This document shows, in pieces, positions 33,394-45,083 of a stretch of DNA of 64,000 bases. Where the stretch lies: contig JACKEJ010000006.1 of NCBI GenBank assembly GCA_020633055.1, positions 248,001-312,000 of the forward strand. The letters are read 5' to 3'. Made by a program: the position numbers and the translations under genes. Position 1 is the first letter of the stretch; every line of letters starts with the position of its first letter. This stretch comes from Sandaracinaceae bacterium (GTDB lineage Bacteria; Myxococcota_A; Polyangia; Polyangiales; Houyiibacteriaceae). A model generated the notes under the pieces. The model had not been told where the DNA came from and ran no database searches. It worked only from the letters and a program-made list of their open reading frames with translations.

Positions 33394-34476
33394 CTAGCTG
33401 CGTGTGGCTTCGTACACGCGGAAGCGTCCCGTCTCGGCCAGCACGCGGTGCGCGCCGAAGGCCTGGTCGAGCGCATCGCGGTACGGCAGGAATGCGTTGG
33501 CCACCAGGGTCAGCCGCCCGCCTCGCTCGAGACGTGCAGGTGCTTCGCGGATCAGTCGGTCCGCGACGTCGTACGACGTCCCGACGCCGTCATGGAACGG
33601 AGGGTTGCTGAGGATCCAGTCGTAGCGCCCAGCGGTCGCGCCGTACACGTCGGAGCCGTACGTCACAGCGGACCCGTCTGGCAGGCCGAGGTCCGCGAGC
33701 GTGGCGCGGGCGGCCTCGACGGCGAGCGCGTCCACGTCCACCAGCTCCACGCGCAGCCCTCGTTGCAGCAGGCCCCGCGCACCCGCAGCACGCGCCAAGG
33801 CGGCCCCCAGCACGCCGCTGCCACAGCCCACGTCCAGCACACGCTTCGCGTCGTCGAGAGCGCCGGCGTCGATGGCGGGGGCGATGGCCTGCAGCAGCAG
33901 CGCGGTGCCCTCGTCGAGCTTCTCCGCACCATAGACCCCCGGGTACCACACACAGCGCAGTGGTCCGCCCGGGACGTCCACGGTGACGGCGCGGGCGTAG
34001 ACATCGACCCCGTGCGTCTGCGTTGCTTCCGGCGCCCGTGGACGACGCGCTGCCACGCACTGGGCGTGCCCGCCGCTGCTCACACCCAGGGGCTCGGTGA
34101 AGCGCGCGTTGACGGCCTCGCGGATGGAGCGGATGCCCTCGCGCTTGCCGCCCACCACACGCAGCTCTCCCGCGGGCCCCAGCGCCCGTTGCGCCTGGTC
34201 CAGCAGCCAGTGTTGACGCGCCTTGCCCTTGGGGAGGTACATCAACGCGAGGTCGAAGCTCCCCGCCGTGTCTTCACTCGCTGAGCCCGTCCAGAGCGTG
34301 GCGAAGGCGGTGCGCCGCATGTCGAACGTGCGGGCGTGGATCGCTACCAGGTCGGACCCGGCAGCCGCGCGCACCGCGGCCACGGCGGTGTCCTCTGGAG
34401 GGTCCAGCAGCAACACGCGACCCCGCACGGGGTCGGCCGTCAACAACCGCGTCGCACCGTGCTCGCCCGCCGCCAC
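33394..34476 (-). CDS. RsmC-like class I SAM-dependent methyltransferase
   Basis: This 360-residue protein has the two-domain architecture of the RsmC/RlmG family of rRNA guanine-N2 methyltransferases. A degenerate N-terminal methyltransferase-like half is followed by an active C-terminal half with motif I VLDVGCGSGVLGAAL and the catalytic NPPF motif (ILSNPPFHDG) near residue 295. NPPF is used for exocyclic-amine methylation of bases. A PGVYGAEKLDEGT block matches the PGxFSxxKLDxGT signature of RsmC. The exact rRNA position is not deducible. The GTG start lies 15 bp after cysH on the same strand, so the two are probably co-transcribed. Confidence 0.85.
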   Translation of the reverse strand: MAAGEHGATRLLTADPVRGRVLLLDPPEDTAVAAVRAAAGSDLVAIHARTFDMRRTAFATLWTGSASEDTAGSFDLALMYLPKGKARQHWLLDQAQRALGPAGELRVVGGKREGIRSIREAVNARFTEPLGVSSGGHAQCVAARRPRAPEATQTHGVDVYARAVTVDVPGGPLRCVWYPGVYGAEKLDEGTALLLQAIAPAIDAGALDDAKRVLDVGCGSGVLGAALARAAGARGLLQRGLRVELVDVDALAVEAARATLADLGLPDGSAVTYGSDVYGATAGRYDWILSNPPFHDGVGTSYDVADRLIREAPARLERGGRLTLVANAFLPYRDALDQAFGAHRVLAETGRFRVYEATRS

Positions 34477-34491
34477 GATGGAGAAGACCGA

Positions 34492-35244
34492 CTAGAGGCC
34501 CGACGACTTCAGCGACTGGTTCTGCGCGGGCGTCAGCGGGAGGTGCAGACCGCACTCCTTCTTCTTGCCCAGCAGGCGCCCATCGCGCGGGTCCATGTCG
34601 GCCGTGGTGGGCAGCGTGGAGTGCGTGTCGCCGATGGACCGGTAGCCCTCCGCGTAGAGCGGGTGGTAGGGCAGGTCGTGCTGCTCCATGTAGGCGTCCA
34701 CGTCCTCGTCGCTCCACGGGAGGATGGGGTGCAGCTTCACGCGACCGTTTTGCCGGCCGACGCGCGGGAGGCTCGCGCGGTGCTCGGTCTGGTTGGCGCG
34801 CAGCCCTGCCAGCCACGCCTCCGTGCCCAGCTCGTTCAGCAGCTGCTCGAGCGGCTCCACCTTGTTGATGCGCAGGTACTCGGCCACGCCTTCGTCCCCC
34901 TGCTCCCAGCGGTTGCCGTAGAGGGCCTCTTGCCGCGCGGCCGAGATGGCGGGCGTGGCCCAGCGCAGGTCCAGCCCGAAGCGCTGCTCCAGCTGCACCG
35001 CGAAGCGGTAGGTCTCGGGGAACAGGTAGCCGGTGTCCACGCACACGACCTTGGTCTCGGGGGCCACGCGGGCGACCAGGTGCAGCATCACCGCCGACGT
35101 CGCCCCGAAGCTGGTAGACACCACCAGGCGCTCCCCATAGCGCTGCGCCGCCCACGAGATGACCTCCTCGGCGCTGGCGTCGCGCAGCTCCTGATTGGCA
35201 CGCTGGAGATCGAGATCGCCGGGGGTGGGGTCGAGTGCATCCAT
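34492..35244 (-). CDS. cysH: Phosphoadenylyl-sulfate (PAPS) reductase
   Basis: This 250-residue enzyme of assimilatory sulfate reduction reduces PAPS to sulfite with thioredoxin (EC 1.8.4.8). The nucleotide-binding motif STSFGATSAVML is near residue 40. The catalytic Cys is C231 in the KKECGLH motif. The four cysteines that bind an iron-sulfur cluster in APS-type reductases are absent, and the block YGNRWEQGDEG is close to the E. coli PAPS type. No other cys genes are nearby. It is divergent from tex across 226 bp and is followed by the RsmC-like gene. Confidence 0.93.
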   Translation of the reverse strand: MDALDPTPGDLDLQRANQELRDASAEEVISWAAQRYGERLVVSTSFGATSAVMLHLVARVAPETKVVCVDTGYLFPETYRFAVQLEQRFGLDLRWATPAISAARQEALYGNRWEQGDEGVAEYLRINKVEPLEQLLNELGTEAWLAGLRANQTEHRASLPRVGRQNGRVKLHPILPWSDEDVDAYMEQHDLPYHPLYAEGYRSIGDTHSTLPTTADMDPRDGRLLGKKKECGLHLPLTPAQNQSLKSSGL

Positions 35245-35470
35245 GGTGAGCCGGCCTAACTTGACAAATTCAGTGTGGGTTTGCAACGCGTACCTCGCTT
35301 CCAAGTGCTGAAATCTGTCGTGTGTGCCGGGAAAGCGTGACGAAACCGCGCGCACGGGTGTGTATTCTACGGTCGTGGGGTAAAGAATGATCGCGGGCGG
35401 GCGCACACCACCGTTGCGGTTCTCGACCCCGACCGCTAAGACCCGGCCCCCTGAACATGCGGAGAGGCAA

Positions 35471-37864
<2,394 letters not shown>

Positions 37865-37983
37865 TCAGGCTCTGACGCCGGGGCGTTTCGCGCGCGTGTC
37901 CGCAGGGTAAATAGAGGCACGGCGCGCGATGCCTACATCGACCGTTCCGTGGGGCTGCCTAGAGTCATCGAGAGGCTCTCGTC

Positions 37984-38877
37984 ATGCTCCACGGCGCTGC
38001 GTTCATCCACGAGGTCGAGCTCTGGTCCCCGCTCCGCGGGAACCTCTTCCGGTGCGTCGTCGCGAGCGCCGCGGGCCAGCAGGAGCGCGAGGCCTCCATC
38101 GAGGCCGGGGTCACGGGTGCGGCTCGCGTGGTGCGCCGCGTGCTGGCCACCTGCCGCCCCGAGCTGTCTCCCTCCGGTCGCGAAGACGTGCTGGTGGGCG
38201 TACCCGTGTACTGCGGCGCCCGGCTGGCGACAGTGGCTGTGTGGCGCTGCCACAGCCCGTCGGGGCAGGGCGGGGGCATCGAGGTCTGGGAGCCCAGCCG
38301 ACGCGGCGACCTGGTTCACGCCGAGGGCTTCTACGGGACGCTGACCGAGTTCGAGCTGTCCAGCCGGCTGGCGCGCTTCGCGCAAGGCATCGGGCTCCCC
38401 GGCATCGCGTGGGATCGCTGCAAACCACACATCATCGACGATGTGCGCGCCTCACCTCTGTTCTTGCGCGCCGCTCTCGCGCGGGAGCACGCGCTTGCCG
38501 TGGGGCTGGGCGTCCCCATCGTGCGGGGCGGCGCGGTGGAGCACGTGCTGGTGTTCCTCACGGCGCAGCGCGTCCCGCCCGCGAGCGCGATCGAGATCTG
38601 GGTGCCCGACACACAGGGTCGTCTGTGGCTCGAGCACGGCACCTACCTGCCGGGCCTCGAAGCGCTCGCTCGGGCCAGCCGGACCACGTGCCTGATGCCC
38701 GGTGAGGGCGCCGCGGGGCGCGCGGCGAGCGCAAAGGAGCCGCTGGTCTGGACACGGGAGGACGGAGGTAACGACGCGACCGATCGCGACGCCACCCACG
38801 CCGGGCTGACGTGGGGAGTGGCGCTGCCGATCCTCCGCGACGAGGTGCTCACCGCCGTGCTCCTGCTCCGCTCGTGA
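37984..38877 (+). CDS. GAF-like tandem domain protein
   Basis: This 297-residue cytoplasmic protein appears to contain two related halves. The GAF signature is clearest at residues 115-205: FYGTLTEFELSSRLARFAQ, then GLPGIAWD, then HALAVGLGVPIVRG, which is the usual order GxPGxxW...AAxxGLxxGxAxP. A second, shorter VALPILRDEVLTAVLLL repeat ends the protein. GAF domains bind small ligands or serve in signalling. No output domain is attached. The neighbour on the opposite strand is a response regulator, but nothing links them directly. Confidence 0.6.
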   Translation: MLHGAAFIHEVELWSPLRGNLFRCVVASAAGQQEREASIEAGVTGAARVVRRVLATCRPELSPSGREDVLVGVPVYCGARLATVAVWRCHSPSGQGGGIEVWEPSRRGDLVHAEGFYGTLTEFELSSRLARFAQGIGLPGIAWDRCKPHIIDDVRASPLFLRAALAREHALAVGLGVPIVRGGAVEHVLVFLTAQRVPPASAIEIWVPDTQGRLWLEHGTYLPGLEALARASRTTCLMPGEGAAGRAASAKEPLVWTREDGGNDATDRDATHAGLTWGVALPILRDEVLTAVLLLRS

Positions 38878-38921
38878 GCCGCTGTGCCCTCCAGGCTGTG
38901 CGCCTGCTCCGCTCGTGAGCC
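38862..38921 (+). repeat. 19-bp direct repeat at the end of the GAF-like gene
   Basis: CCTGCTCCGCTCGTGAGCC occurs exactly at 38862-38880, spanning the stop codon of the GAF-like gene, and again at 38903-38921. It looks like a short local duplication; no function is apparent. Confidence 0.8.
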
Positions 38922-38966
38922 TGCCGTGCGCGGTCCCGGCTCGGATGCCCGTCGGGCCGCGGCGCC

Positions 38967-39701
38967 TCAGGCCGCGCGCTCGTCGAACTCGGGCCGGCGT
39001 CCATGCTGACGCATCAGCGCGTCGTACTCCTCGTACAGCGTCTTGCCCGACGCAGCACGCGGCAGGTCGAGCCCCAGCACCTTGGCGCTGAGCAGCCCCG
39101 AGAAGGCCACCACGCGGTCACGCTCGTTGTAGCGGCTGGCGTTGCGCAGGTTGTTCAGGTGCCGCTTGAGCGTGTCGACCAAGCGCTTGGCCAGGCGGTC
39201 CGGCACCTTGGGGATGTCGTAGCAAGGGCCCACCTGATCGACGTACGCCGCGATGGGCGGCTCGAAGGTCTCTTGCCCACGCGCGGCCTCCGCGGCCATG
39301 CGCTCCTTGCCGGCGATCACGGCGTCCCGCAGCAAGCGCTCGATGCGCTCGGGCTCGAAGGGCTTCGCCACGAACTCGATCTCGTGCTGCCGGCTCTCGC
39401 GCGGTAGACGCGGGTCGTCGTCGCCCGTGACCAGCGCGATGGTGATGTGCGGGTTGTGGCGCCGCAGGTACTCGCCCAGCAGGATGCCCTCCATGCCGGG
39501 CAGGTTGTGGTCCAGGATGGCCATCTGGAACGACCACTGCGTCAGCAGCGCGAGGCCCTCCTCGGCGGACTCGGCCGCGACCACCTGGTGCCCGCTAGCG
39601 ATGACGAGGTCCACCAACAGGCGCTGCATGTCCGGGTCGTCCTCGATGACCAACACGGTGAGTTGGTCGTCGGCGGCTTCGGGGGGAGGACTCGCGCGCA
39701 T
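38967..39701 (-). CDS. Response regulator with uncharacterised C-terminal domain
   Basis: This 244-residue protein has an N-terminal receiver domain with the acidic pocket E20-D21-D22, phospho-acceptor D64 (ILDHNLPGM), switch residue T92 and K113 (AKPFEP). The C-terminal 115 residues are helical (RLVDTLKRHLNNLRNASRYN) and not a DNA-binding, GGDEF or kinase domain that I recognise. No histidine kinase gene is adjacent. AGGAG lies upstream of the ATG. Confidence 0.8.
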   Translation of the reverse strand: MRASPPPEAADDQLTVLVIEDDPDMQRLLVDLVIASGHQVVAAESAEEGLALLTQWSFQMAILDHNLPGMEGILLGEYLRRHNPHITIALVTGDDDPRLPRESRQHEIEFVAKPFEPERIERLLRDAVIAGKERMAAEAARGQETFEPPIAAYVDQVGPCYDIPKVPDRLAKRLVDTLKRHLNNLRNASRYNERDRVVAFSGLLSAKVLGLDLPRAASGKTLYEEYDALMRQHGRRPEFDERAA

Positions 39702-39842
39702 GCATCGCTCCTGGTGAGGGCCTGGTGAGGGAAGGACAGACCATTGATGCTATCGGCAGACATCTGGGATCACAAGGGCACCGCTCGAGACGCGCGCCCT
39801 TCCGCTCCTTCTCGAGGACGTACTTGCTTTCACAAAGAGTAG

Positions 39843-39872
39843 TTGATGTAACCAAGACGGGGTGTGTATTAA
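39843..39872 (+). promoter_or_regulatory. Putative sigma-70-like promoter in AT-rich island
   Basis: TTGATG (39843-39848) and TATTAA (39867-39872) are separated by 18 bp in a patch (about 39820-39905) that is far more AT-rich than its surroundings. It lies 120 bp before the lipoprotein gene at 39993. The rest of the 39702-39992 gap contains nothing recognisable. Confidence 0.4.
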
Positions 39873-39992
39873 ATCTTTTGTTTAGTGATATATTTAACCA
39901 AATGGGCAGCGGACTGTGCGAGCCTCCCGTTGCTCACGCCTGGCGTGGGCGCTGAGAGGGGACGTGTCGTCTCCGAATTTGGAAGGAAGCCA

Positions 39993-40592
39993 ATGAACCG
40001 AATTCGTTTGCCACTTATGCGCTTGCTACTTGTTTCTCTATCGTTCGTCTTCTCGGTGGGTTGCATCTCCACCCACTACGACGGGGACGACATCGACCAT
40101 GACGGATACAACACCGTCAACGGCTACGCCCCGGACTCGGGCTACGTCACGGTCAAGCTGTGGGACTTCGTCGATTCGGAGTGGGACACGATGACCAGCG
40201 TGACGTACGGAGGGGTCACCTACCCCTACACCGTGCCCACGTGGGACTTCGCGGACCTCTACTACAGGACCAACGACCTCTTTGGGTTCGAGTGGCGCTA
40301 CCCACCCGCTGCGGCGATCAGCTCGCGGTACAAGCAGGGGGGCTTCATCCGCGCTCAGTTCTCGCAGGGGGGCACGACGTTCTACGTGTTCGACAGCGCA
40401 CTCAACACGTTCGACCCCAGCGCCGTCAGCCCGGAGATCTGCATCGCCGCCATCCTCGACCCGTTCGGGACCGGCGGGTACACGATCCCGACCGATTGGT
40501 CGCACACGAGTACGACGACCACCATCATCACGCAGAGCATCTTCACCCGGTGCGGCGGGAGCAGCTTGAAGGCGCTCAACCTGCGACTGTGA
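39993..40592 (+). CDS. Hypothetical lipoprotein
   Basis: This 199-residue exported protein has a lipoprotein signal (SVGC, C24). The mature part starts with a His/Asp-rich stretch (THYDGDDIDHDGYN) and continues as a Tyr/Thr-rich, beta-looking domain with two late Cys residues (EICIAA, FTRCGG) that may pair. I recognise no family. GGAAGGAAG before the ATG and the AT-rich promoter region upstream suggest a well-expressed gene with a long leader. Confidence 0.65.
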   Translation: MNRIRLPLMRLLLVSLSFVFSVGCISTHYDGDDIDHDGYNTVNGYAPDSGYVTVKLWDFVDSEWDTMTSVTYGGVTYPYTVPTWDFADLYYRTNDLFGFEWRYPPAAAISSRYKQGGFIRAQFSQGGTTFYVFDSALNTFDPSAVSPEICIAAILDPFGTGGYTIPTDWSHTSTTTTIITQSIFTRCGGSSLKALNLRL

Positions 40593-40742
40593 CCGCCTGA
40601 ACGAAGGGTGGCTGGGGCTCCATCCCGGCTGCCCTTCGTCGGCGCTCCTGCGCATCGCGCGCCACGGGTCTGCTGGAGCGGGACTCGTGGGCTCGATGCG
40701 CTCGAGCGTGCCCCGCGCGTCGGGTTCGGGCTATGGTCGGTC

Positions 40743-41471
40743 ATGACCATTCCCCAGACGCCTGATGACACCCGTCTCCCTCTTGCCATTCTGGGCGCTG
40801 CGCTTGCGCTCGCCGGTTGCGGGGGCGGTGCCGACGCGACCCCATACGCGAACGTCCTGAGCGGCGTCGAGACTGGCGGCAACGCACGCGTCGTCGCGAT
40901 CACCGCCGTCGACTCGAGCGGCGCCGAGGACGCCACCTATGTCTATTCGGACGACCTGAACGCCGCCTGTGAGGCGAGCTGGGAGCCGAGTGGGACGCTG
41001 TGTGACGACGATGGTAGCTCGCCGACCACCCGCGACTCCGCCACGCAGAGCTTCCGCACGAACCAGAACACGGGTGCGACATGGAGCGCTCGGGACGGTC
41101 AGAGTGGACTCGTCACGGGGCAGCTCATCATCGACGCCTGCGCCCGCGGCTGCAGCACGGTGAGCTTCACCGAAGCGAGCGTGTTCCAGATGTTCAGCGA
41201 CGGGAAGCTCACGCACATTCGCTTCTTCGTGCATCCCGAGCTGGGGGGCTCGGCGCCAGCGTGGGACGACGCTGGATGGGAGGCGCTCGGGCCGGAGCGC
41301 ATGGTGGGGCCGGGGGCGCACGACGACACGGATGGAAGCTTGGTGACGTCCCCCACGCGGATCGACTTCGGTGACGTCGTGGAGACGCGCTACGTGCGGA
41401 TCGAGGCGCGCAATGACGGAACGCACGGCAGCCAGAGCTACACCGAGGTGCGTAGCGTGAAGCTCTTCTGA
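40743..41471 (+). CDS. Lipoprotein with discoidin-like (F5/8 type C) C terminus
   Basis: This 242-residue lipoprotein (LAGC, C26) ends with VVETRYVRIEARNDGTHGSQSYTEVRSVKLF-like features, of which TRYVRIEAR and the terminal VRSVKLF match the last strands of F5/8 type C (discoidin) carbohydrate-binding domains. Four Cys in the middle (AACEAS, TLCDDD, IDACARGCS) could form disulfides. It is likely a surface protein that binds glycans; this is inference. TATGGT lies 5 nt before the ATG. Confidence 0.6.
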   Translation: MTIPQTPDDTRLPLAILGAALALAGCGGGADATPYANVLSGVETGGNARVVAITAVDSSGAEDATYVYSDDLNAACEASWEPSGTLCDDDGSSPTTRDSATQSFRTNQNTGATWSARDGQSGLVTGQLIIDACARGCSTVSFTEASVFQMFSDGKLTHIRFFVHPELGGSAPAWDDAGWEALGPERMVGPGAHDDTDGSLVTSPTRIDFGDVVETRYVRIEARNDGTHGSQSYTEVRSVKLF

Positions 41472-41639
41472 GCGGAGACGGGTGGCGCCGGCGCCAACTG
41501 CGTCTCGCGCGCTCGCGGCAGGCGTGGTCCCGCGGGCCATCGGACCCCAATGACGAATTCACCTATCGGTGAGTTGAATGTGTGCGGGTGTGTGTGATAC
41601 GAGTATCGTCTGTTTGTTTCTTTGTTCGGAGACGACGAC

Positions 41640-44600
41640 GTGCGACACGCCCCTTGGATCGCGGTTCTAGCCCTGTTTTCGACCTCGTTCGCGGCCTGCT
41701 CGGCCCCGTTCGACACGGAGCGTCGCGCGCTCGGTCGCGGCACCATCGGCGCAGAGATCTACAAGGTCGTCTGCCAGCGCTTCTCGTCCGAGGCGCTGCC
41801 GAGCGACGTGTCGGGGGGCCAGACGCGGGCCCTGTGCGCAGGCGAGGCACCCCCCGAGAGCGCCCCCAGCCCGCAGCTGCGCGCGCTGGCGGAGAACCGC
41901 ACGCGGCTGATCACGGCGCTGGACGCCACGTTCCCGGAGGCCCTCGAGGACGACCTCGACACGCTGCTGCTGGACCTGCTCCCCCTCTACGACCGTCCGG
42001 ACGAGCAGCTGCCCAACACCACACGCGGCGCGGCCAGCCTGGTGTACGAGCTGATGAGCGACGAGGCGGTGCTGACGGCGCTCGAGCAGGTGGGTGTGCG
42101 GCGCGGCTACCGGCCGCTTCGTCGAGCGCTCGGCGTGGCGCGGCCCGTGCTGGCCTACGACGACTTCCAGAACTTCGCGACGACGGTGCTGGCCACCATC
42201 GACGAGGGGGGCGCCGCGCACGACGAGTACCGCGCGCTGGTGGAGGCTCTGGCGGCGGACCTGGCGGTGGACGACCCCGTGCCCGAGCCGACCGGCGACG
42301 GACGCGGCACGCTCGCCGTGGCGCGCGAGCTGATGCTCAGCCACGACGACGCCTACGGGCCCAGCTCGCCCGTGCTCATCCCACAGCGCGACGCGCGCGG
42401 CATGGCCGTCCCCGCAGCGCTGGACGGGAGCCTGGGCTTCGTGGACCTGGACGCCGACGGCCTCGCCGACGTGGACGACGAGGGGCGCTACCTCGACGCG
42501 TCGGGCGCCCCGCTGAGCCTGCCCGCGCCCTTCGCGCTGCTGGGAGAGCCCGGCGCCCCGGCGCGAGACGCCGACGAGCGCGCCCTCGACGACCAGGCGC
42601 GCCCACTGTTCGCGTACCACGAGCTCAACCGCACGCTGCTGGCGGGGCTCGCGCGCGACGTGTCCCCGCTGTTGGATCCCGACCAGCCCGGGCTCCTGGA
42701 CACGCTGCGCGGGTTGCCGGTGCTGCTGGGCCCCAACACGGACGCGCAGGAGCAGGTCGGCGCCATCACGCTCGACTACGCCGGCTACGACGACTCGCAG
42801 GGGGCCTTGCGTCCGCTCGTGCACGCCCTCGCGCCGCTCTTGTCGGAGACGGAGACGGCGGACGCCATCGCCGCCCTCGAGGTGCTGCTGCGTGATCACG
42901 AGGGGCTCGTCGCGGGCCTGGTGCACGCGGGCCACGTGACCGACGCGCGCAGCGACCTGACCCCGCGCGCCGACCTCGTCGAGGGCAGCGAGCTGTGGGA
43001 CGACGTGATCCAGGTGGCGCAGTGGATCGTGCAGGAGCCCGGCCTGCTCGAGGCGCTGCTGCGCGCGCTGGCCGACCCGCAGGCGCGGCGCTTCGGGCAG
43101 ATCTTCGCGGAGATGATGACCTACAAGGATTACACGGAGGGTCCTCCGGCGAACGACGTGAACCTGCACCTGGCGGACCAGGACTGGGCCGTCACGCCGA
43201 ACCGCAACGCGCCCGACGCGCGGGGGAACCAGAGCGTCTTCCAGCAGACCATCTCCGCCATCCACGACCTCGGCTACGTGTCGGTCTGCAACAAGGCCAA
43301 CCCGCAGATCGTGCTCCAGTACCGGGACATCTTCGGCAACCCCCAGTCCATCACGCTGCCGCTGAACTTCATCGGCGAGTGCGACCTGTTCCGCATCGAG
43401 GACGTGGCCGAGACCTATGCGCTCTCCCTCATCGGCGAGGCCACGCTGCCGCTCTCCATCGAGCTGTTCAACGACCTGCTCAACGCGCCCGTCATCGGTC
43501 CGCTGCTGCGCGGCATCGTGAACAACCTGCTGCAGGCGCTGACGGGCATCGACGGACTCACCACCAGCCCCACGCCGTACGCGCTGAATCGCCTGGTGTT
43601 CGTGGACAGCCCGGTGGTGGACGGCCTGATCGACCCGCCGCTCACGCGCGACGGGCAGCTGTTCAAGCAGCGCCACGGGCCCGTCGTGTTCGCGTGGGAG
43701 CGCGAGTACCACTTCTGCAACGACGTGCTCATCCCGTATGGCGCGCCCTGCAACGGCACGCGCGACCAGACCACGTTCCTGGACGCTGCGCAGCCGCTCA
43801 TCCGCGCCTTCCATCAGTACGATCGCCGCACGGGAGGGCGCTTCCTGTTCACGGAGCTGATCAGCGCGCTGCACCTGCACTGGCCCACGACGGGCAACGA
43901 CATGGTGCAGGGCAGCAACCCCAACGCGCCCGCGTTCGCGCATCGCGATGGGGGCGTGAACTACGAGCCCATCGTCGCGACGCTGTTTGCGGACTGCGTC
44001 GGCGCGCCTGGTGCATGCAGCGCGAGCCGTGGCGCCCAGTTCATCACGCGCCTGCACGAGCTCGGTCAGGTGCTGGATGGCATCGAGGTGCGCCCGGGCG
44101 TCGACGGAATCGACGCGCTGGCGGCCCTCGGCGAGCGCCTGATCGACCCGGCGCGCAACACGCGGCTGCGCAACTTGGACGGCACGGGCACCACGCGCAC
44201 CAACGGCGGCCGCAGCATCCCCGTCACGCCGCTGTATCAGCTGCTGGACGCGCTCGCGGGCATCGACGCGCTCTTCGAGCCGGAGGCCGACCGCCACGAA
44301 AGCTGGCTCGCGGGTCGTAGCGCGCTCGTGGACGCGTTCGGCCTGACCACGCGCACCTCGGTGGGGCACCGCTTCGACAATCCGCACACGCCGCCCGCGC
44401 TGCGCGCGCTGACCGCGCTCGCCAGCCAGCGCATCGAGGCGCACCGCGACGGGGGAGACCTGGTCCCGTGGGCCGCAGGGCTCGACGAGCGCATGTCCAC
44501 CAGCCTCGGCTCCGCGGTCAGCACGGCGGCGCTGCGCTTCCTCGAGGCCATCCAAGCGGACGAGGACGCGCGCCGCGCGTTCGCGCACTTCCTCGCGTAC

Positions 44601-45083
44601 CTGATGGACGACGAGGCGCCCTACGAGTCGTTCGCGGTGACCGTCGCGGCCATCGCCGACCTGATGCAGGTGCTGGACGACGACGCCCACATGGACCCCA
44701 TCCTGACGGGTCTGTCGGAGGCGCTCGCTATCGGCGTACGCGACGCGGCGGAGAACGGCGGCGACGTGAACATCGACGGGAGCACGCTGGACCGCACGCT
44801 CGCGCTGCTGCGCGAGATCAACGAGCGCGACGCGAACCACACCATCACGCGCGTGCTCCAGAACCTCGTGTCGCTGCCGCCCGCAGGGCCGGCCGAGACG
44901 CCCCTCGAGACCATCATCGAGGTGGTGGCCGAGGTGAACCGGCAGGTGCCGAACGAGGGAGGCTCCATGAGCGCCGCCGATCACTTCGACGTGTTCGAGT
45001 CGGTGCACCACTTCCTGACCGGGGAGATCCGCGGCATCGAGCGCATCTATCAGGTCGTCCAGAACCGGGAGATCGCAGAGTGA
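41640..45083 (+). CDS. Large uncharacterised lipoprotein (1147 residues)
   Basis: The N terminus is a lipoprotein signal (FAAC, C20) reading from a GTG with GGAG 9 nt upstream. The mature protein is mostly helical, with a single calcium-loop-like stretch (VDLDADGLADVDDEG, about residues 267-281). Blocks such as QTISAIHDLGYVSVCNK and PLIRAFHQYDRRTGGRFLFTEL are not known to me. No enzymatic motif is visible. The stop overlaps the start of the following FadL-type porin gene (GTGA), so the two proteins are made together and may work together at the outer membrane, for instance in binding a hydrophobic substrate; that is inference. Confidence 0.7.
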   Translation: MRHAPWIAVLALFSTSFAACSAPFDTERRALGRGTIGAEIYKVVCQRFSSEALPSDVSGGQTRALCAGEAPPESAPSPQLRALAENRTRLITALDATFPEALEDDLDTLLLDLLPLYDRPDEQLPNTTRGAASLVYELMSDEAVLTALEQVGVRRGYRPLRRALGVARPVLAYDDFQNFATTVLATIDEGGAAHDEYRALVEALAADLAVDDPVPEPTGDGRGTLAVARELMLSHDDAYGPSSPVLIPQRDARGMAVPAALDGSLGFVDLDADGLADVDDEGRYLDASGAPLSLPAPFALLGEPGAPARDADERALDDQARPLFAYHELNRTLLAGLARDVSPLLDPDQPGLLDTLRGLPVLLGPNTDAQEQVGAITLDYAGYDDSQGALRPLVHALAPLLSETETADAIAALEVLLRDHEGLVAGLVHAGHVTDARSDLTPRADLVEGSELWDDVIQVAQWIVQEPGLLEALLRALADPQARRFGQIFAEMMTYKDYTEGPPANDVNLHLADQDWAVTPNRNAPDARGNQSVFQQTISAIHDLGYVSVCNKANPQIVLQYRDIFGNPQSITLPLNFIGECDLFRIEDVAETYALSLIGEATLPLSIELFNDLLNAPVIGPLLRGIVNNLLQALTGIDGLTTSPTPYALNRLVFVDSPVVDGLIDPPLTRDGQLFKQRHGPVVFAWEREYHFCNDVLIPYGAPCNGTRDQTTFLDAAQPLIRAFHQYDRRTGGRFLFTELISALHLHWPTTGNDMVQGSNPNAPAFAHRDGGVNYEPIVATLFADCVGAPGACSASRGAQFITRLHELGQVLDGIEVRPGVDGIDALAALGERLIDPARNTRLRNLDGTGTTRTNGGRSIPVTPLYQLLDALAGIDALFEPEADRHESWLAGRSALVDAFGLTTRTSVGHRFDNPHTPPALRALTALASQRIEAHRDGGDLVPWAAGLDERMSTSLGSAVSTAALRFLEAIQADEDARRAFAHFLAYLMDDEAPYESFAVTVAAIADLMQVLDDDAHMDPILTGLSEALAIGVRDAAENGGDVNIDGSTLDRTLALLREINERDANHTITRVLQNLVSLPPAGPAETPLETIIEVVAEVNRQVPNEGGSMSAADHFDVFESVHHFLTGEIRGIERIYQVVQNREIAE

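Noticed and set aside
41667..45011. 1114-residue open frame on the minus strand opposite the giant lipoprotein
   Set aside because: Its composition (His/Arg/Val-rich, no domain pattern) is that of an antisense shadow in GC-rich DNA; the plus-strand frame has a signal peptide, coupling to FadL and normal composition.
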